Assembly (NCBI RefSeq): GCF_024753545.1
Contig: NZ_JANTOO010000002.1
Span: forward strand, 120,442 to 184,441
Source of the DNA: Lysinibacillus pinottii
GTDB taxonomy: Bacteria; Bacillota; Bacilli; Bacillales_A; Planococcaceae
Reading direction: 5' to 3'
Length of the DNA: 64,000 nt
Numbering within the stretch: the first letter of the stretch is position 1; every line of letters starts with the position of its first letter. The notes beneath the pieces were generated by a model. It did not search any database and was not told the origin of the DNA. It was given only the letters and a program-made list of their open reading frames with translations. The position numbers were made by a program, and so were the translations under genes. This document shows positions 50,598 through 58,513 of this stretch, one piece after another.

Positions 50598-51603
50598 GTC
50601 CTAACTCCTCCCTCCAAGTCATCCCTTTTTTACTTTCCACTACTCTGTAAGCCATATAAATATACTTTTGCTTCTTCAAGGCACTTATATTAAAGTAAGG
50701 TAATAGTAAATACAGCAGATTTACTGTAAATCTATAGGCCGTTGCTTCAGGTTTTTCCATAAAGTTATTTTTCTTTGAATAGGCAACAAAATTCCTATGA
50801 AAATCATTTTTAAAATTTTTTTCTAATTCCTCTATAGTACGAGCCAATTCAGCTTTATAATGATCGTCTAATAATTCGTCCACCTGACTTAAACAACATC
50901 CATAAAACTCTGAAAAATATTTATACCATCTATTAATTAGCTGAGAATGTGCTTTCTCTGCAATTTCAAAACCTAATTGCCTTTCTACATAAAGTGTCTC
51001 AAATAAATTTTCGTTGTAGGGTTTCTCTTGCTTGGCAGAAAGCTCAAAGAAGCCATGAACATGCGAGACAAATGAAAAGTAACCTTTATTATTATTTTTT
51101 TCATGATAGATATCTGAAATTCTTGAAAAAATAAGTGGAAACAGCTCATCTAGCCTAATATTCTGCGCTTCTATATATTTTCTAGTATCCAGTAGCAATT
51201 GGTAATGTCTGAATCGTTCGTTCATATATAAATTAGTTAATCGTTCATTATGAAATTCCAAAAAATAAGGATGTATGTCTATTTCTCCGTGTTCTCGAAT
51301 TGCACGTTCACTTTTCTTATTTTCCAAATTAGAAATCAATAGGGAACTTTGTTCATATTTTTTCTTCACTTGATCCATATAGGATTTATCCAATGGTCTC
51401 TCTTCGATTAGCTGGTGCACTCTCTTTTTCAGAGTTTTATATTCAGATTGCGATATTTTATTTTTTGTAACTAACTGAATATGAGGTCCACCCTCCCACC
51501 CCTTTGACACAAAATATTGATTTGTATTCCACATATCATCAATAAGTAATAGCAATGATTGTTCTAATGAACTGTCATAGTTATAAATACAGGTTTGATA
51601 CAT
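50566..51603 (-). CDS. LanB-type elimination protein (SpaB_C-like)
   Basis: 345-residue stand-alone LanB C-terminal domain protein. The family mark WEGGPHIQL lies near residue 40, the helical remainder follows. In split LanB systems it removes glutamate from glutamyl-Ser/Thr to give dehydro residues. Size fits TclL/TbtC. First enzyme gene after the precursors, 123 bases downstream of the last one; it overlaps the glutamylation gene by 32 bases. Confidence 0.85.
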   Translation of the reverse strand: MYQTCIYNYDSSLEQSLLLLIDDMWNTNQYFVSKGWEGGPHIQLVTKNKISQSEYKTLKKRVHQLIEERPLDKSYMDQVKKKYEQSSLLISNLENKKSERAIREHGEIDIHPYFLEFHNERLTNLYMNERFRHYQLLLDTRKYIEAQNIRLDELFPLIFSRISDIYHEKNNNKGYFSFVSHVHGFFELSAKQEKPYNENLFETLYVERQLGFEIAEKAHSQLINRWYKYFSEFYGCCLSQVDELLDDHYKAELARTIEELEKNFKNDFHRNFVAYSKKNNFMEKPEATAYRFTVNLLYLLLPYFNISALKKQKYIYMAYRVVESKKGMTWREELGLDYNSYSKSI

Positions 51604-51677
51604 TGCAACACACCCTTATGTATTTTTTTTACCCTGTTGGATTCTCCAAATACAACTCTTAGATAGAAGATAATCGG

Positions 51678-51707
51678 GCGGTTGTCACAATAGTTTGTTT
51701 CAACCGC
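51678..51707 (-). other. stem-loop between precursors and enzyme genes
   Basis: Perfect 7-bp stem GCGGTTG / CAACCGC with a 16-base loop and no T-run. Lying just after the last precursor, it could stabilise a short precursor mRNA or limit read-through into the enzymes. Confidence 0.5.
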
Positions 51708-51726
51708 TCCATTATTTTTCAAGTCA

Positions 51727-51900
51727 TTAACAAGAACCACAGCATGACGTTGAGCCACATGTTGATGATGCTGAACAGCTTGTCGAGCCACTGCTTGCTG
51801 TTGTTTCCGGAATTGCTGACACCTCGTCTAAATCTAGTAATTCCACTTCTAAATCGAATTCATTTGTATTTACTTCCTGAGTATGCATCTCTTTTTTCAT
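51727..51900 (-). CDS. thiopeptide-like precursor peptide A
   Basis: 57-residue precursor with GGGAGGAAC before the ATG. The leader (residues 1-35) is acidic: MKKEMHTQEVNTNEFD, then LEVELLDLDEVSAIPETTA. The core (36-57) begins SSGSTSC and ends CGSTSCCGSC: ten Ser, three Thr, five Cys, three Gly, one Ala. Such an acidic leader ending in Ala before Ser, and a core of only small, Ser/Thr/Cys residues, match thiopeptide and linear azole precursors. Core identical to copies B and C though DNA differs. Confidence 0.92.
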   Translation of the reverse strand: MKKEMHTQEVNTNEFDLEVELLDLDEVSAIPETTASSGSTSCSASSTCGSTSCCGSC

Positions 51901-51977
51901 CCTTAGTTCCTCCCATAAATAGTAATTAGTTGTTTATACTATTTTCGAAACCGACTCTACATCTTCCAAACAATTTA

Positions 51978-52151
51978 TTAACAAGAACCACAGCATGATG
52001 TTGAACCGCATGTTGATGATGCTGAACAACTTGTTGAGCCACTGCTAGCTGTAGTTTCTGGGATCGCTGACACTTCATCCAAATCTAATAATTCTACTTC
52101 TAAATCAAATTCTTTTGCATTTACTGTTTGAGTATTCATCTCTTTTTTCAT
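51978..52151 (-). CDS. thiopeptide-like precursor peptide B
   Basis: 57 residues, opening MKKEMNTQTVNAKEFD, otherwise the same leader tail (residues 17-35) and core as copy A. Ribosome-binding site GGAGGAAC. Only synonymous changes separate its core from the others, which indicates selection to keep the mature peptide unchanged. Confidence 0.92.
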   Translation of the reverse strand: MKKEMNTQTVNAKEFDLEVELLDLDEVSAIPETTASSGSTSCSASSTCGSTSCCGSC

Positions 52152-52223
52152 CTTTAGTTCCTCCTATAAATAGTGATTATTTGGCTACTACAATAAAAAC
52201 TTACACCAATTCCTCTAAATGAT

Positions 52224-52382
52224 TTAACAAGAACCGCAGCATGATGTTGAGCCACATGTCGATGATGCCGAACAGCTTGTCGAGCCACTGCTTGCTGTTG
52301 TTTCTGGAATCGCTGACACTTCATCCAAATCTAATAATTCTACTTCTAAATCGAATTCATTTGCATTCCGTTCTTTTTCCAT
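52224..52382 (-). CDS. thiopeptide-like precursor peptide C (first in operon)
   Basis: 52 residues, opening MEKERNANEFD, a leader 5 residues shorter at the N-terminus than the others. Leader tail and 22-residue core are identical to copies A and B. AAAGGAG lies 8 bases before the ATG. It is nearest the AgrA-like sites, so it heads the operon. Confidence 0.92.
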   Translation of the reverse strand: MEKERNANEFDLEVELLDLDEVSAIPETTASSGSTSCSASSTCGSTSCCGSC

Positions 52383-52473
52383 TTTTCTTTTCTCCTTTCA
52401 TTTATTTACATACACACTATAACTCGAGAAATCTACAGTTATTCATTCTTTTCATACAAACCGCTCCTCTATA

Positions 52474-52525
52474 CTTAGGTGTCCTAGTTAACTAAAATAG
52501 GTGTTCTAATTTCCATCTTAACTGT
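52474..52525 (-). promoter_or_regulatory. tandem AgrA-like (LytTR) binding repeats
   Basis: On the minus strand: ACAGTTAAG (52517-52525), 12-base spacer, ACACCTATT (52496-52504), 13-base spacer, ACACCTAAG (52474-52482). The first equals the staphylococcal AgrA half-site, and 12-13 base spacers are what LytTR dimers need. Located 92-143 bases upstream of the first precursor start. Confidence 0.8.
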
Positions 52526-52580
52526 CAATAAAATGGGGTGTATCTGCTGATTCATACCAACGTAAACCTGATTGTTTTTT

Positions 52581-52625
52581 ATAAAAAAAACCGCTTAAGC
52601 ACTATTCTTAAGCGGGTCTTTTTCA
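52581..52625. terminator. bidirectional terminator flanking the cluster
   Basis: Perfect 9-bp stem CCGCTTAAG / CTTAAGCGG with a 7-base loop, T8 on the minus side and TCTTTTT on the plus side. It insulates the precursor promoter from upstream transcription. Confidence 0.8.
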
Positions 52626-52857
52626 TTTAATTAAGGGATGAACGGGACAATCGTGTAATGTTAGAATAAGTAAAAATAAAAATTCAACAATAAGATTATC
52701 TTGACTCAACATTGACATTTATTTATTTTTGTAAGTAATACAAATCCCTTAACAACACGAAAAGAAATTGGCAAAAAGAGTAATTTTTAGAGATGCAAAT
52801 CTTTTAAATTCACTTTCTACCCTAAAATAACTTAACCTTACATTGGAGGAATATATA

Positions 52858-53193
52858 CTGAAAATAAATACTTTAGAAAATTTACAGGGAAGGCATGATG
52901 TTTTTGAATTTATGCAAGGTCCTTTTAAAAATAAACATTGGCATGATACTTCTATTTATCTAACAACAGAAGCCTTTGATTTTTTACATTTATTTATAGA
53001 AGATGTATTACCTGCTTTCAATTACTTTGGTCCCAACTGCGTTAATCAAGAACAATGGAATCAAATCGCTTTCAATGCATGTTCACTAAATAATACAGCG
53101 GATATCCAATTCTTACGACTTTTCAATAAAATTGATTATTGGGTGAATGAAAATTTCAAGGAGCACAATTGTTTCTCAATTTGTGGACCATAA
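52858..53193 (+). CDS. hypothetical protein, non-ATG start
   Basis: About 111 residues; the best start is CTG at 52858, eight bases past TTGGAGGA, since no ATG is in place (a TTG at 52844-region would overlap the site). Content: FEFMQGPFKNKHWHD, then a helical middle and Cys-containing C-terminus (NCFSICGP). Soluble. Followed by a clear terminator, which supports a real gene. No family recognised. Confidence 0.6.
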   Translation: MKINTLENLQGRHDVFEFMQGPFKNKHWHDTSIYLTTEAFDFLHLFIEDVLPAFNYFGPNCVNQEQWNQIAFNACSLNNTADIQFLRLFNKIDYWVNENFKEHNCFSICGP

Positions 53194-53230
53194 AAAATTT
53201 TTTAAAATGAATTTAACTATTCGTCAACAT

Positions 53231-53275
53231 AAAAGGATCAGCCTCACTATTAATAGAGTAGCTGATCTTTTGTTG
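53231..53275 (+). terminator. rho-independent terminator
   Basis: AAAAGGATCAGC / GCTGATCTTTT stem, T-rich tail, 40 bases past the stop. Confidence 0.75.
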
Positions 53276-53507
53276 TTCATTAGCCAATACTTAATATGTT
53301 TTTAGTTTGTGTAGCTATATATAAAATACTTAGCAATTATCACGGGCTCCTATTAATCCACTTAGATAAACTGACCGCCCCACCTTATCTCCAAACTGCC
53401 ATTGCTAAAACCTCCGTAACTCCTGCCAATCTTCAGGTTAGGTGTATAAATAAATTTACATCATTATATTAAATTTTCTTATATTACCATATACATTATT
53501 ATTCATT

Positions 53508-53555
53508 TAGGTTTTATAGTTTTAAAAGTTTGTAGGTTTTACAGATTAGGTTTTA
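53508..53555 (+). repeat. three TAGGTTTTA direct repeats
   Basis: TAGGTTTTA at 53508, 53533 and 53547, the last two spaced 14 bases, directly before the ribosome-binding site of the secreted-protein gene. Possible binding site for a regulator. Confidence 0.6.
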
Positions 53556-53597
53556 TAAGTGAAAGGTCAAAGTGTGAAAAAAGAAAGGATGATTCGT

Positions 53598-54080
53598 ATG
53601 AAAAAGAAAAAATTTATAAGCAAGATGACCCCTATCATGGTGGTTTCTGGAATTATTTTTTCAAGCATTTCTGCCTTTGCCACAGAATTGCCAGAGTCAA
53701 ATACTACGGTAGAATTGCCAGAATCAATTACTATGGATGGGAAAGTGTTGGTAATGGATAAGTCCGCTGGCGGTGGAAGTGATAGTGCGTCACGAGACAA
53801 CAACACTATGAGTATCTCTAGAAATTCTTATAAAGTTACAGGTAGTGATGTTCGGTTGTATGTGGATTCTTCACATGGGCATGGCGGTGACCATTTTGCA
53901 TCTGGCTGGGTAGATGCCACTGCGCCACGATTTACTGCACGTGCAGAAGTTTGGTCCAATGGTCGACTTAACACTACTGGTTATAACCATTTGAATAGTG
54001 GGATTAGAGCCAATGCAACTTCTTATCTAGCTACAGGCCTAGTTCCAGATGCGACACCTCGTATTTTCTATAATTGGTAA
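53598..54080 (+). CDS. secreted hypothetical protein
   Basis: 160-residue exported protein: signal peptide MKKKKFISKMTPIMVVSG... cleaved after FATE-region Ala; then a duplicated ELPES.T segment and a Gly/Ser/Asn-rich beta domain (RLYVDSSHGHGGDHF, AEVWSNGRLNTTGY). The ATG at 53598 follows AAAGGATG. Its stop overlaps the next gene's ATG (TAATG), so the two are coupled. Function unknown. Confidence 0.72.
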   Translation: MKKKKFISKMTPIMVVSGIIFSSISAFATELPESNTTVELPESITMDGKVLVMDKSAGGGSDSASRDNNTMSISRNSYKVTGSDVRLYVDSSHGHGGDHFASGWVDATAPRFTARAEVWSNGRLNTTGYNHLNSGIRANATSYLATGLVPDATPRIFYNW

Positions 54081-55117
54081 TGAAGAGAAAAAACTTATTG
54101 CTACGCTTGATAAGACCTATTTATACAATTGTCGAAATTCTATTCCTCGTCGTTTTAACTGCATGTAGCGCAACAGATGAAGTAAGTATAGCAGATGTAC
54201 AACAACCTCAAACCAACACAGTTGAACCAGAAAAATCACAAACGACGACACCTAAGCCTGAGTCGTTTGATGATTACGAGGATTATATTAATTACGTCTC
54301 CGATATACCTGAATTTGAACCGTACTATAAAACCGTTTTTGCTTTTGAAGAACTTTCAGATGGCATCAAATCTGTGCCAATTGAAGAAGTAAAGGCTATG
54401 TATAACGAAATAAAAACAGCTTTTGATTATATTCTTGTGAATGAATACCCCTTAGTTTATTGAGGACATTATGAAGGCGAAACAAGTTTTGTAGAAGGAT
54501 ATGAAGAGTATCAAGCCGCTGGCAACGATAAAATTATTTCAAACCCAGTGAATGTTGTTTCGCTTGATCAGGAAGGTAATGAAGTGTTGACAACCCCATT
54601 AAAAACAATTTTATTAGGTGAAGGCACTTTTAATCACTTCGATAATAGTATTGAAGAAGGCAGAAACCTTCAAAAGTCTGATTTTTCGCTTGAGGCACCC
54701 AACAAACCTATTAGTGTTGTGTTGGGGAATGCGTATAAGGATATTTATAAAATTGGCGATATATTTTCCTTGGAATTAATTTCTGAAGTAATGGATTTTC
54801 AAGTCGTTGGTTTTTATCATTCAGGTGTTGGTTTTTCAATGAACGTTGGTGCCCTACAAGATGTGAACTTGGATCACACCATCGTTATACCTCATTTTAT
54901 ACCTCATTACAAACCTGTTGGAGAAGCAGCTGTTTTTCAACATGCTTACCATATCGGTGAATTGCTATCAGGCTATATCCGTATTCCAGAGTCGGTCGAG
55001 AAAATAAACGAAGATACCTATGCTTATACAATGGACAAAATGGAAGAAATGGCGGAAAGGCATGATATTTCCGGCCTCTATAAAATGCCATATTGGCCAG
55101 TCGGATTTGTTTGGTAA
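54080..55117 (+). pseudogene. lipoprotein / MacB-core-like protein, interrupted by TGA
   Basis: 345-codon frame broken by one in-frame TGA at 54461-54463; both halves are in the same frame with no shift. N-terminus: signal with Cys after LTA (lipobox LVVLTAC), then an acidic Thr/Pro-rich linker. After the stop, the extracellular domain resembles the periplasmic core of MacB/FtsX permeases (LGNAYKDIYKIGDIFSLEL), but no membrane domains follow. The missing residue fits Trp (TGG to TGA) between VY and GHYEG. Read as recently inactivated or a sequencing error. Translationally coupled to the secreted protein. Confidence 0.65.
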
Positions 55118-55148
55118 GGGGAAATTACTACTAATAATTTCAACAGAT

Positions 55149-55216
55149 AGTGCTCCTCGCTTTGAATAGTTTGGTTGTAGTAAACCTTGTTCTACTAAAA
55201 GTGAGGAGTACTTTTA
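55149..55216 (+). terminator. rho-independent terminator
   Basis: Long stem AGTGCTCCTC / GAGGAGTACT with TTTT tail after the interrupted gene. Confidence 0.65.
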
Positions 55217-55259
55217 CTCTCTTGGCTATTGAAATAAAAAAGAACAGTATAATTTCTAT

Positions 55260-55865
55260 TTACCTAATTATTTGTTCATACTTTTTCCCTTTTACTGTAA
55301 TGATTGCTTTTAATGGTTTCCCATCCTTCTCCACTTGTTCTGGTACAGAAGCTATAAAATGTAGAGTACCCGTTTTCAAAGGCTCGATCGATGTAATATT
55401 GGTAAACGTGAAATCCGCTCCACCTCGATCTTCTATTGTTGAGAAAGTTGTATATTCATATTTTCCATCATAAATAATTTTCACATTTAAAAATTCATCA
55501 GATGATTGACCTGTTGTTAGTAAACTTTTTACCGAAATAATAGTATCTAAGTACACTTCACCCTCCTCTTCATTTTTGTAATATGTATACATAGAATTTG
55601 GATTTGGCGGTGAAATTTGTTTACCGAAAACATTGTTGTTAATAGTGATTTCTGCGTAATTATCAACTATCAATGCGTTTCCTTTAGTAATCGTCAGAAC
55701 TTCCTCTACCTCTGTTTCATTTTCTTTATTATTTTCGGATACTTCTTCTTCTGCATTTTTTCCAACAGATTCTTTTGGATTACTATCTGAATTGTTATTT
55801 TTATCGCTTTGACCACAAGCCACCAATAACATAGACACCCATAATAATAATGCTAATTTTTTCAT
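55260..55865 (-). CDS. lipoprotein
   Basis: 201-residue exported lipoprotein: signal and lipobox VAC (MKKLALLLWVSMLLVAC), Asn/Glu-rich linker, then an Ig-like beta domain of the DUF4352 type. ATG at 55865 with TAGGAGGGG upstream; the longer frame has no support. Paired with the lipoprotein gene just upstream on the same strand. Confidence 0.75.
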   Translation of the reverse strand: MKKLALLLWVSMLLVACGQSDKNNNSDSNPKESVGKNAEEEVSENNKENETEVEEVLTITKGNALIVDNYAEITINNNVFGKQISPPNPNSMYTYYKNEEEGEVYLDTIISVKSLLTTGQSSDEFLNVKIIYDGKYEYTTFSTIEDRGGADFTFTNITSIEPLKTGTLHFIASVPEQVEKDGKPLKAIITVKGKKYEQIIR

Positions 55866-55899
55866 GAAAACCCCTCCTATATTATAGGTGCTCTTCAAC

Positions 55900-56514
55900 T
55901 TACTTATTGTTATTTTCATTTAAGGAATCTGGATAAACCATCGTGTCAAATATCTCTCCATTTGTTTCATCTTTTAAATTTACTGTGACTTTATAATCTT
56001 CAATGTCTGCACCGTTAAATAGCTGGTAGTACATGCCTGCTAAAGCTAGTCCAAAAGATGCAATTGCATCGAAACTACCTTCAAACTTTTCTTTATTTAC
56101 TGTCAGTGTAAACTCAGAAAAAGATTTATTATAAGTTACATCATTTATGGAAACAAAATCTTCGCTTGTTTTAAGTTCTTCTACACTTTTTACAATTCTT
56201 TCTTTTAATTCCTTCATCATCTTTTTGTGCTCAGATTTAGACATTTTATAAGTTAAAGATCCGTCTTCATTCTTAATAACTTCCTTAATGCCACTATTTT
56301 TCGCCTCAGAAATAATAGAATCTATGTCTTGCCCCTTGTATAATGTAGCTGGTATTGTGACTTCAACATTTATAAGACCTTTATCAACTTTTAATGGTTC
56401 TTCGGATGCTTTATCAGCACCATCTGTTTTCTTCCCACTATCATCATCCTGATTACAAGCTATTAACAAAATACTTAATAGCAATGTAAGTGGTAAAATA
56501 AGAAATTTTTTCAT
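55900..56514 (-). CDS. lipoprotein
   Basis: 204-residue lipoprotein (MKKFLILPLTLLLSILLIAC), Lys/Asp-rich linker, then a domain with the internal helix MKELKERIVKSVEELK. ATG at 56514 with GAAGGGAG. Thirty-four bases upstream of the next lipoprotein start; the two are likely an operon. Function unknown. Confidence 0.75.
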   Translation of the reverse strand: MKKFLILPLTLLLSILLIACNQDDDSGKKTDGADKASEEPLKVDKGLINVEVTIPATLYKGQDIDSIISEAKNSGIKEVIKNEDGSLTYKMSKSEHKKMMKELKERIVKSVEELKTSEDFVSINDVTYNKSFSEFTLTVNKEKFEGSFDAIASFGLALAGMYYQLFNGADIEDYKVTVNLKDETNGEIFDTMVYPDSLNENNNK

Positions 56515-56646
56515 TTTTTTTAATCTCCCTTCTCCACAAATATACATGGATAATGAAGGAATATCTATTACTATTTTCATATTTCTACATATTTTACGCT
56601 TTACAATAAAAAACACCCGTTCCGAAATGGAGGAAGCTGTATCTGT

Positions 56647-56775
56647 ATGGCTAAGTATTTATTAGCAGGTTTCTTATATGGAATGGACGAAGATTGAGAA
56701 GGAATTCCTAACCCTTCCGATCCATGCAGCATTAAAATACTTCAGCGTTTAGGTATCATTAACAAACAGCAATAA
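56647..56775 (+). pseudogene. short ORF with in-frame TGA
   Basis: 43-codon frame from ATG at 56647, broken by TGA at codon 17 (after FLYGMDED, before EGIPNPSDPCSI). Weak ribosome-binding site (GGAGGAAG, 12 bases). Likely a remnant. Confidence 0.35.
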
Positions 56776-56779
56776 AAAC

Positions 56780-56830
56780 AAAAAAGTGACCAGATACTCA
56801 TTTTTAATTGAGCGCCTGGTTACTTTTGTT
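56780..56830. terminator. bidirectional terminator
   Basis: GTGACCAG / CTGGTTAC stem with a second inner stem, flanked by A-run and T-run, next to the end of the DUF421 gene. Confidence 0.75.
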
Positions 56831-57516
56831 TAGAATTTTTGTATAAATAAACTTCCATCAGATTGAATTTCAGCATAAAACACTTCTTTGACCTCTTTTA
56901 TATTTGCCCTGCTTAATTCGTTTTCTAACCAATCTCTACTTTTACCAACCTCCAATAAATTTTTCGGTAATAATTTTCCATCAGCAATTATTTCAATAGG
57001 TAAATAAGTCGGCGGCGAAGGATATATTTGTAAGTCGCTTTTTTGTGTTCCTTGATATTCAGGTTTTTTGAGAATACTAAGTCTACCATTTGGTTCTAGA
57101 ATGGCGAAATCTATTTCTGCTATTGAAAAGATTTGATATTGCCTAATCAACATCGTCAGGTCATCGATATTAACACCTGTTCTTTTTAATGCTTTTCTGT
57201 CTATCTTTCCATGTTTTATAATAATGGTAGGTTGACCATCAAAGATCACTCTAATTTTTCCAGACTTAAGACTTATATAACTGACTATTATAGTAAGTGA
57301 ACACCAAATTACTAGGCTGAGTAAATCCTTTGTGTAATCTTTTGTACTAAGAACAACCATATTTGCAGCCATTGATCCTATTGTTATTCCTGTTACATAG
57401 TTAAAAAAAGTTAAATGACTTAATTGTTTTTTTCCTAAAAGACGTGTAAGAGCTAGAAGGACAAAAAAAGTAATAACTGTTTCACTCGCTATCTGTAAGT
57501 AGCTTACATCGTTCAT
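56830..57516 (-). CDS. DUF421 membrane protein (YetF family)
   Basis: 228-residue protein: three N-terminal membrane segments (to ~75), then the YetF-type cytosolic domain (GQPTIIIKHGKIDRKALKR, GRLSILKK). Family found in spore formers; role unknown. ATG with GGGGTG. Own terminator. Confidence 0.9.
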   Translation of the reverse strand: MNDVSYLQIASETVITFFVLLALTRLLGKKQLSHLTFFNYVTGITIGSMAANMVVLSTKDYTKDLLSLVIWCSLTIIVSYISLKSGKIRVIFDGQPTIIIKHGKIDRKALKRTGVNIDDLTMLIRQYQIFSIAEIDFAILEPNGRLSILKKPEYQGTQKSDLQIYPSPPTYLPIEIIADGKLLPKNLLEVGKSRDWLENELSRANIKEVKEVFYAEIQSDGSLFIQKF

Positions 57517-57737
57517 TGTTTCACCCCTGTCTATAATAGAATGGTCAAGTATTTAAGAAATTACACAAATAGCCTAGGCTCAACAAAGATAAAATGGCAA
57601 AGGAATTAACAAGGAAAGTTTTTTAGAATATGGTCTAAGGGTAATCGTTTTGCCTCCTAGTAGTGATATCTAACACGAATATTCCTCCCGCCTATTTTTT
57701 ATAAGAATCAAAACTTTTAAGTTTTGCACTGTATAAA

Positions 57738-57766
57738 TAAAAAAAAACCACCTCGTATGAGATGGA
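57738..57766 (-). terminator. rho-independent terminator
   Basis: CCATCTC / GAGGTGG stem with T-run of eight on the minus strand, after the 57.8-kb lipoprotein. Confidence 0.8.
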
Positions 57767-57822
57767 TACATCATTCTAGCTATTCAATTAAAGCACCACG
57801 TTTGTTGAACAAGTTATTTTGT

Positions 57823-58212
57823 TTACCCTTCAACAATTGCAAGATATTTTTTGATTTCTCCTTTAGATTCTACAATTAAAATCTCTCCTCGTTCTTTGGT
57901 GGAAAAAATCTTTGTACCAACAGGAAGTTTATTCGACATCCCATCTCTAAAATCTGTATTAGCATCATTTTTTGTTTTTATTTCACCGATTTGAACATCC
58001 TTTGTTAAAGACAATTCTTCAACCCAATCAATATTAGCTTTGTAGATAACTCCATCATACTGAAAAATATCAGCATCAGAATCTAATGTTAAAACTTCTT
58101 CGGCATTTATCCTGTCAATTGATACGGTTGTAGTTCCCCCTTGAATATTGCATCCTGTAACCATGAATAAAGCTAATGCGACCAAACCATAGAATAATTT
58201 TTTTATTTTCAA
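57823..58212 (-). CDS. lipoprotein
   Basis: 130-residue lipoprotein with lipobox VTGC (Cys after FMVTG). TTG start at 58212 after GAGGTGGGTGG; a GTG at 58221 lies inside that site. The mature domain (IFQYDGVIYKANIDWVEEL, GTKIFSTKERGEILIVE) is beta-rich and of unknown function. Confidence 0.7.
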   Translation of the reverse strand: MKIKKLFYGLVALALFMVTGCNIQGGTTTVSIDRINAEEVLTLDSDADIFQYDGVIYKANIDWVEELSLTKDVQIGEIKTKNDANTDFRDGMSNKLPVGTKIFSTKERGEILIVESKGEIKKYLAIVEG

Positions 58213-58321
58213 TCCACCCACCTCTTTTATATAGACACCAATTGTCTACCAAAAGTTACATATTCAACTACATGTGGATTCGACTAAAAAGAATCTCAAA
58301 AAAAATTACATTAAAATGTAA

Positions 58322-58362
58322 ATAAAAAACTACACTTATTACAACTAATAAGTGTAGTTTGA
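58322..58362 (-). terminator. rho-independent terminator
   Basis: Perfect 14-bp stem AAACTACACTTATT / AATAAGTGTAGTTT, T-run on the minus strand. Confidence 0.85.
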
Positions 58363-58513
58363 ACTTAACAGTGTTCTGTTAATTGTGAGAAATGTAGATT
58401 CAAGAATTTTTTTAATTTTATCAAATTATTAAATTAATGGTATATTGTTGTAGAAGTTATATACCCCTTTATATGTGCTGTATTCATAAAAAGTAATTTA
58501 TAGTTTTTGTATA

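Noticed and set aside
48120..51603. Class I lanthipeptide cluster
   Set aside because: There is split LanB but no LanC cyclase, and YcaO, dehydrogenases and a second SpaB_C-like gene point to azole/thiopeptide chemistry.
51727..52382. Tandem similarity here as a CRISPR or simple repeat array
   Set aside because: The unit is a full gene with its own ribosome-binding site, leader and core; spacing is not spacer-like.
51744..52495. Plus-strand open frames over the precursor genes
   Set aside because: Antisense shadows of the repeated precursors; their similarity to each other follows from the precursor repeats, and ribosome-binding sites are only on the minus strand.
54461..56697. TGA recoded as Trp or selenocysteine
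   Set aside because: Two TGA-broken frames exist, but genes such as lon and clpX end and read normally under the standard code and no SECIS-like structure was noticed; mutation is simpler.
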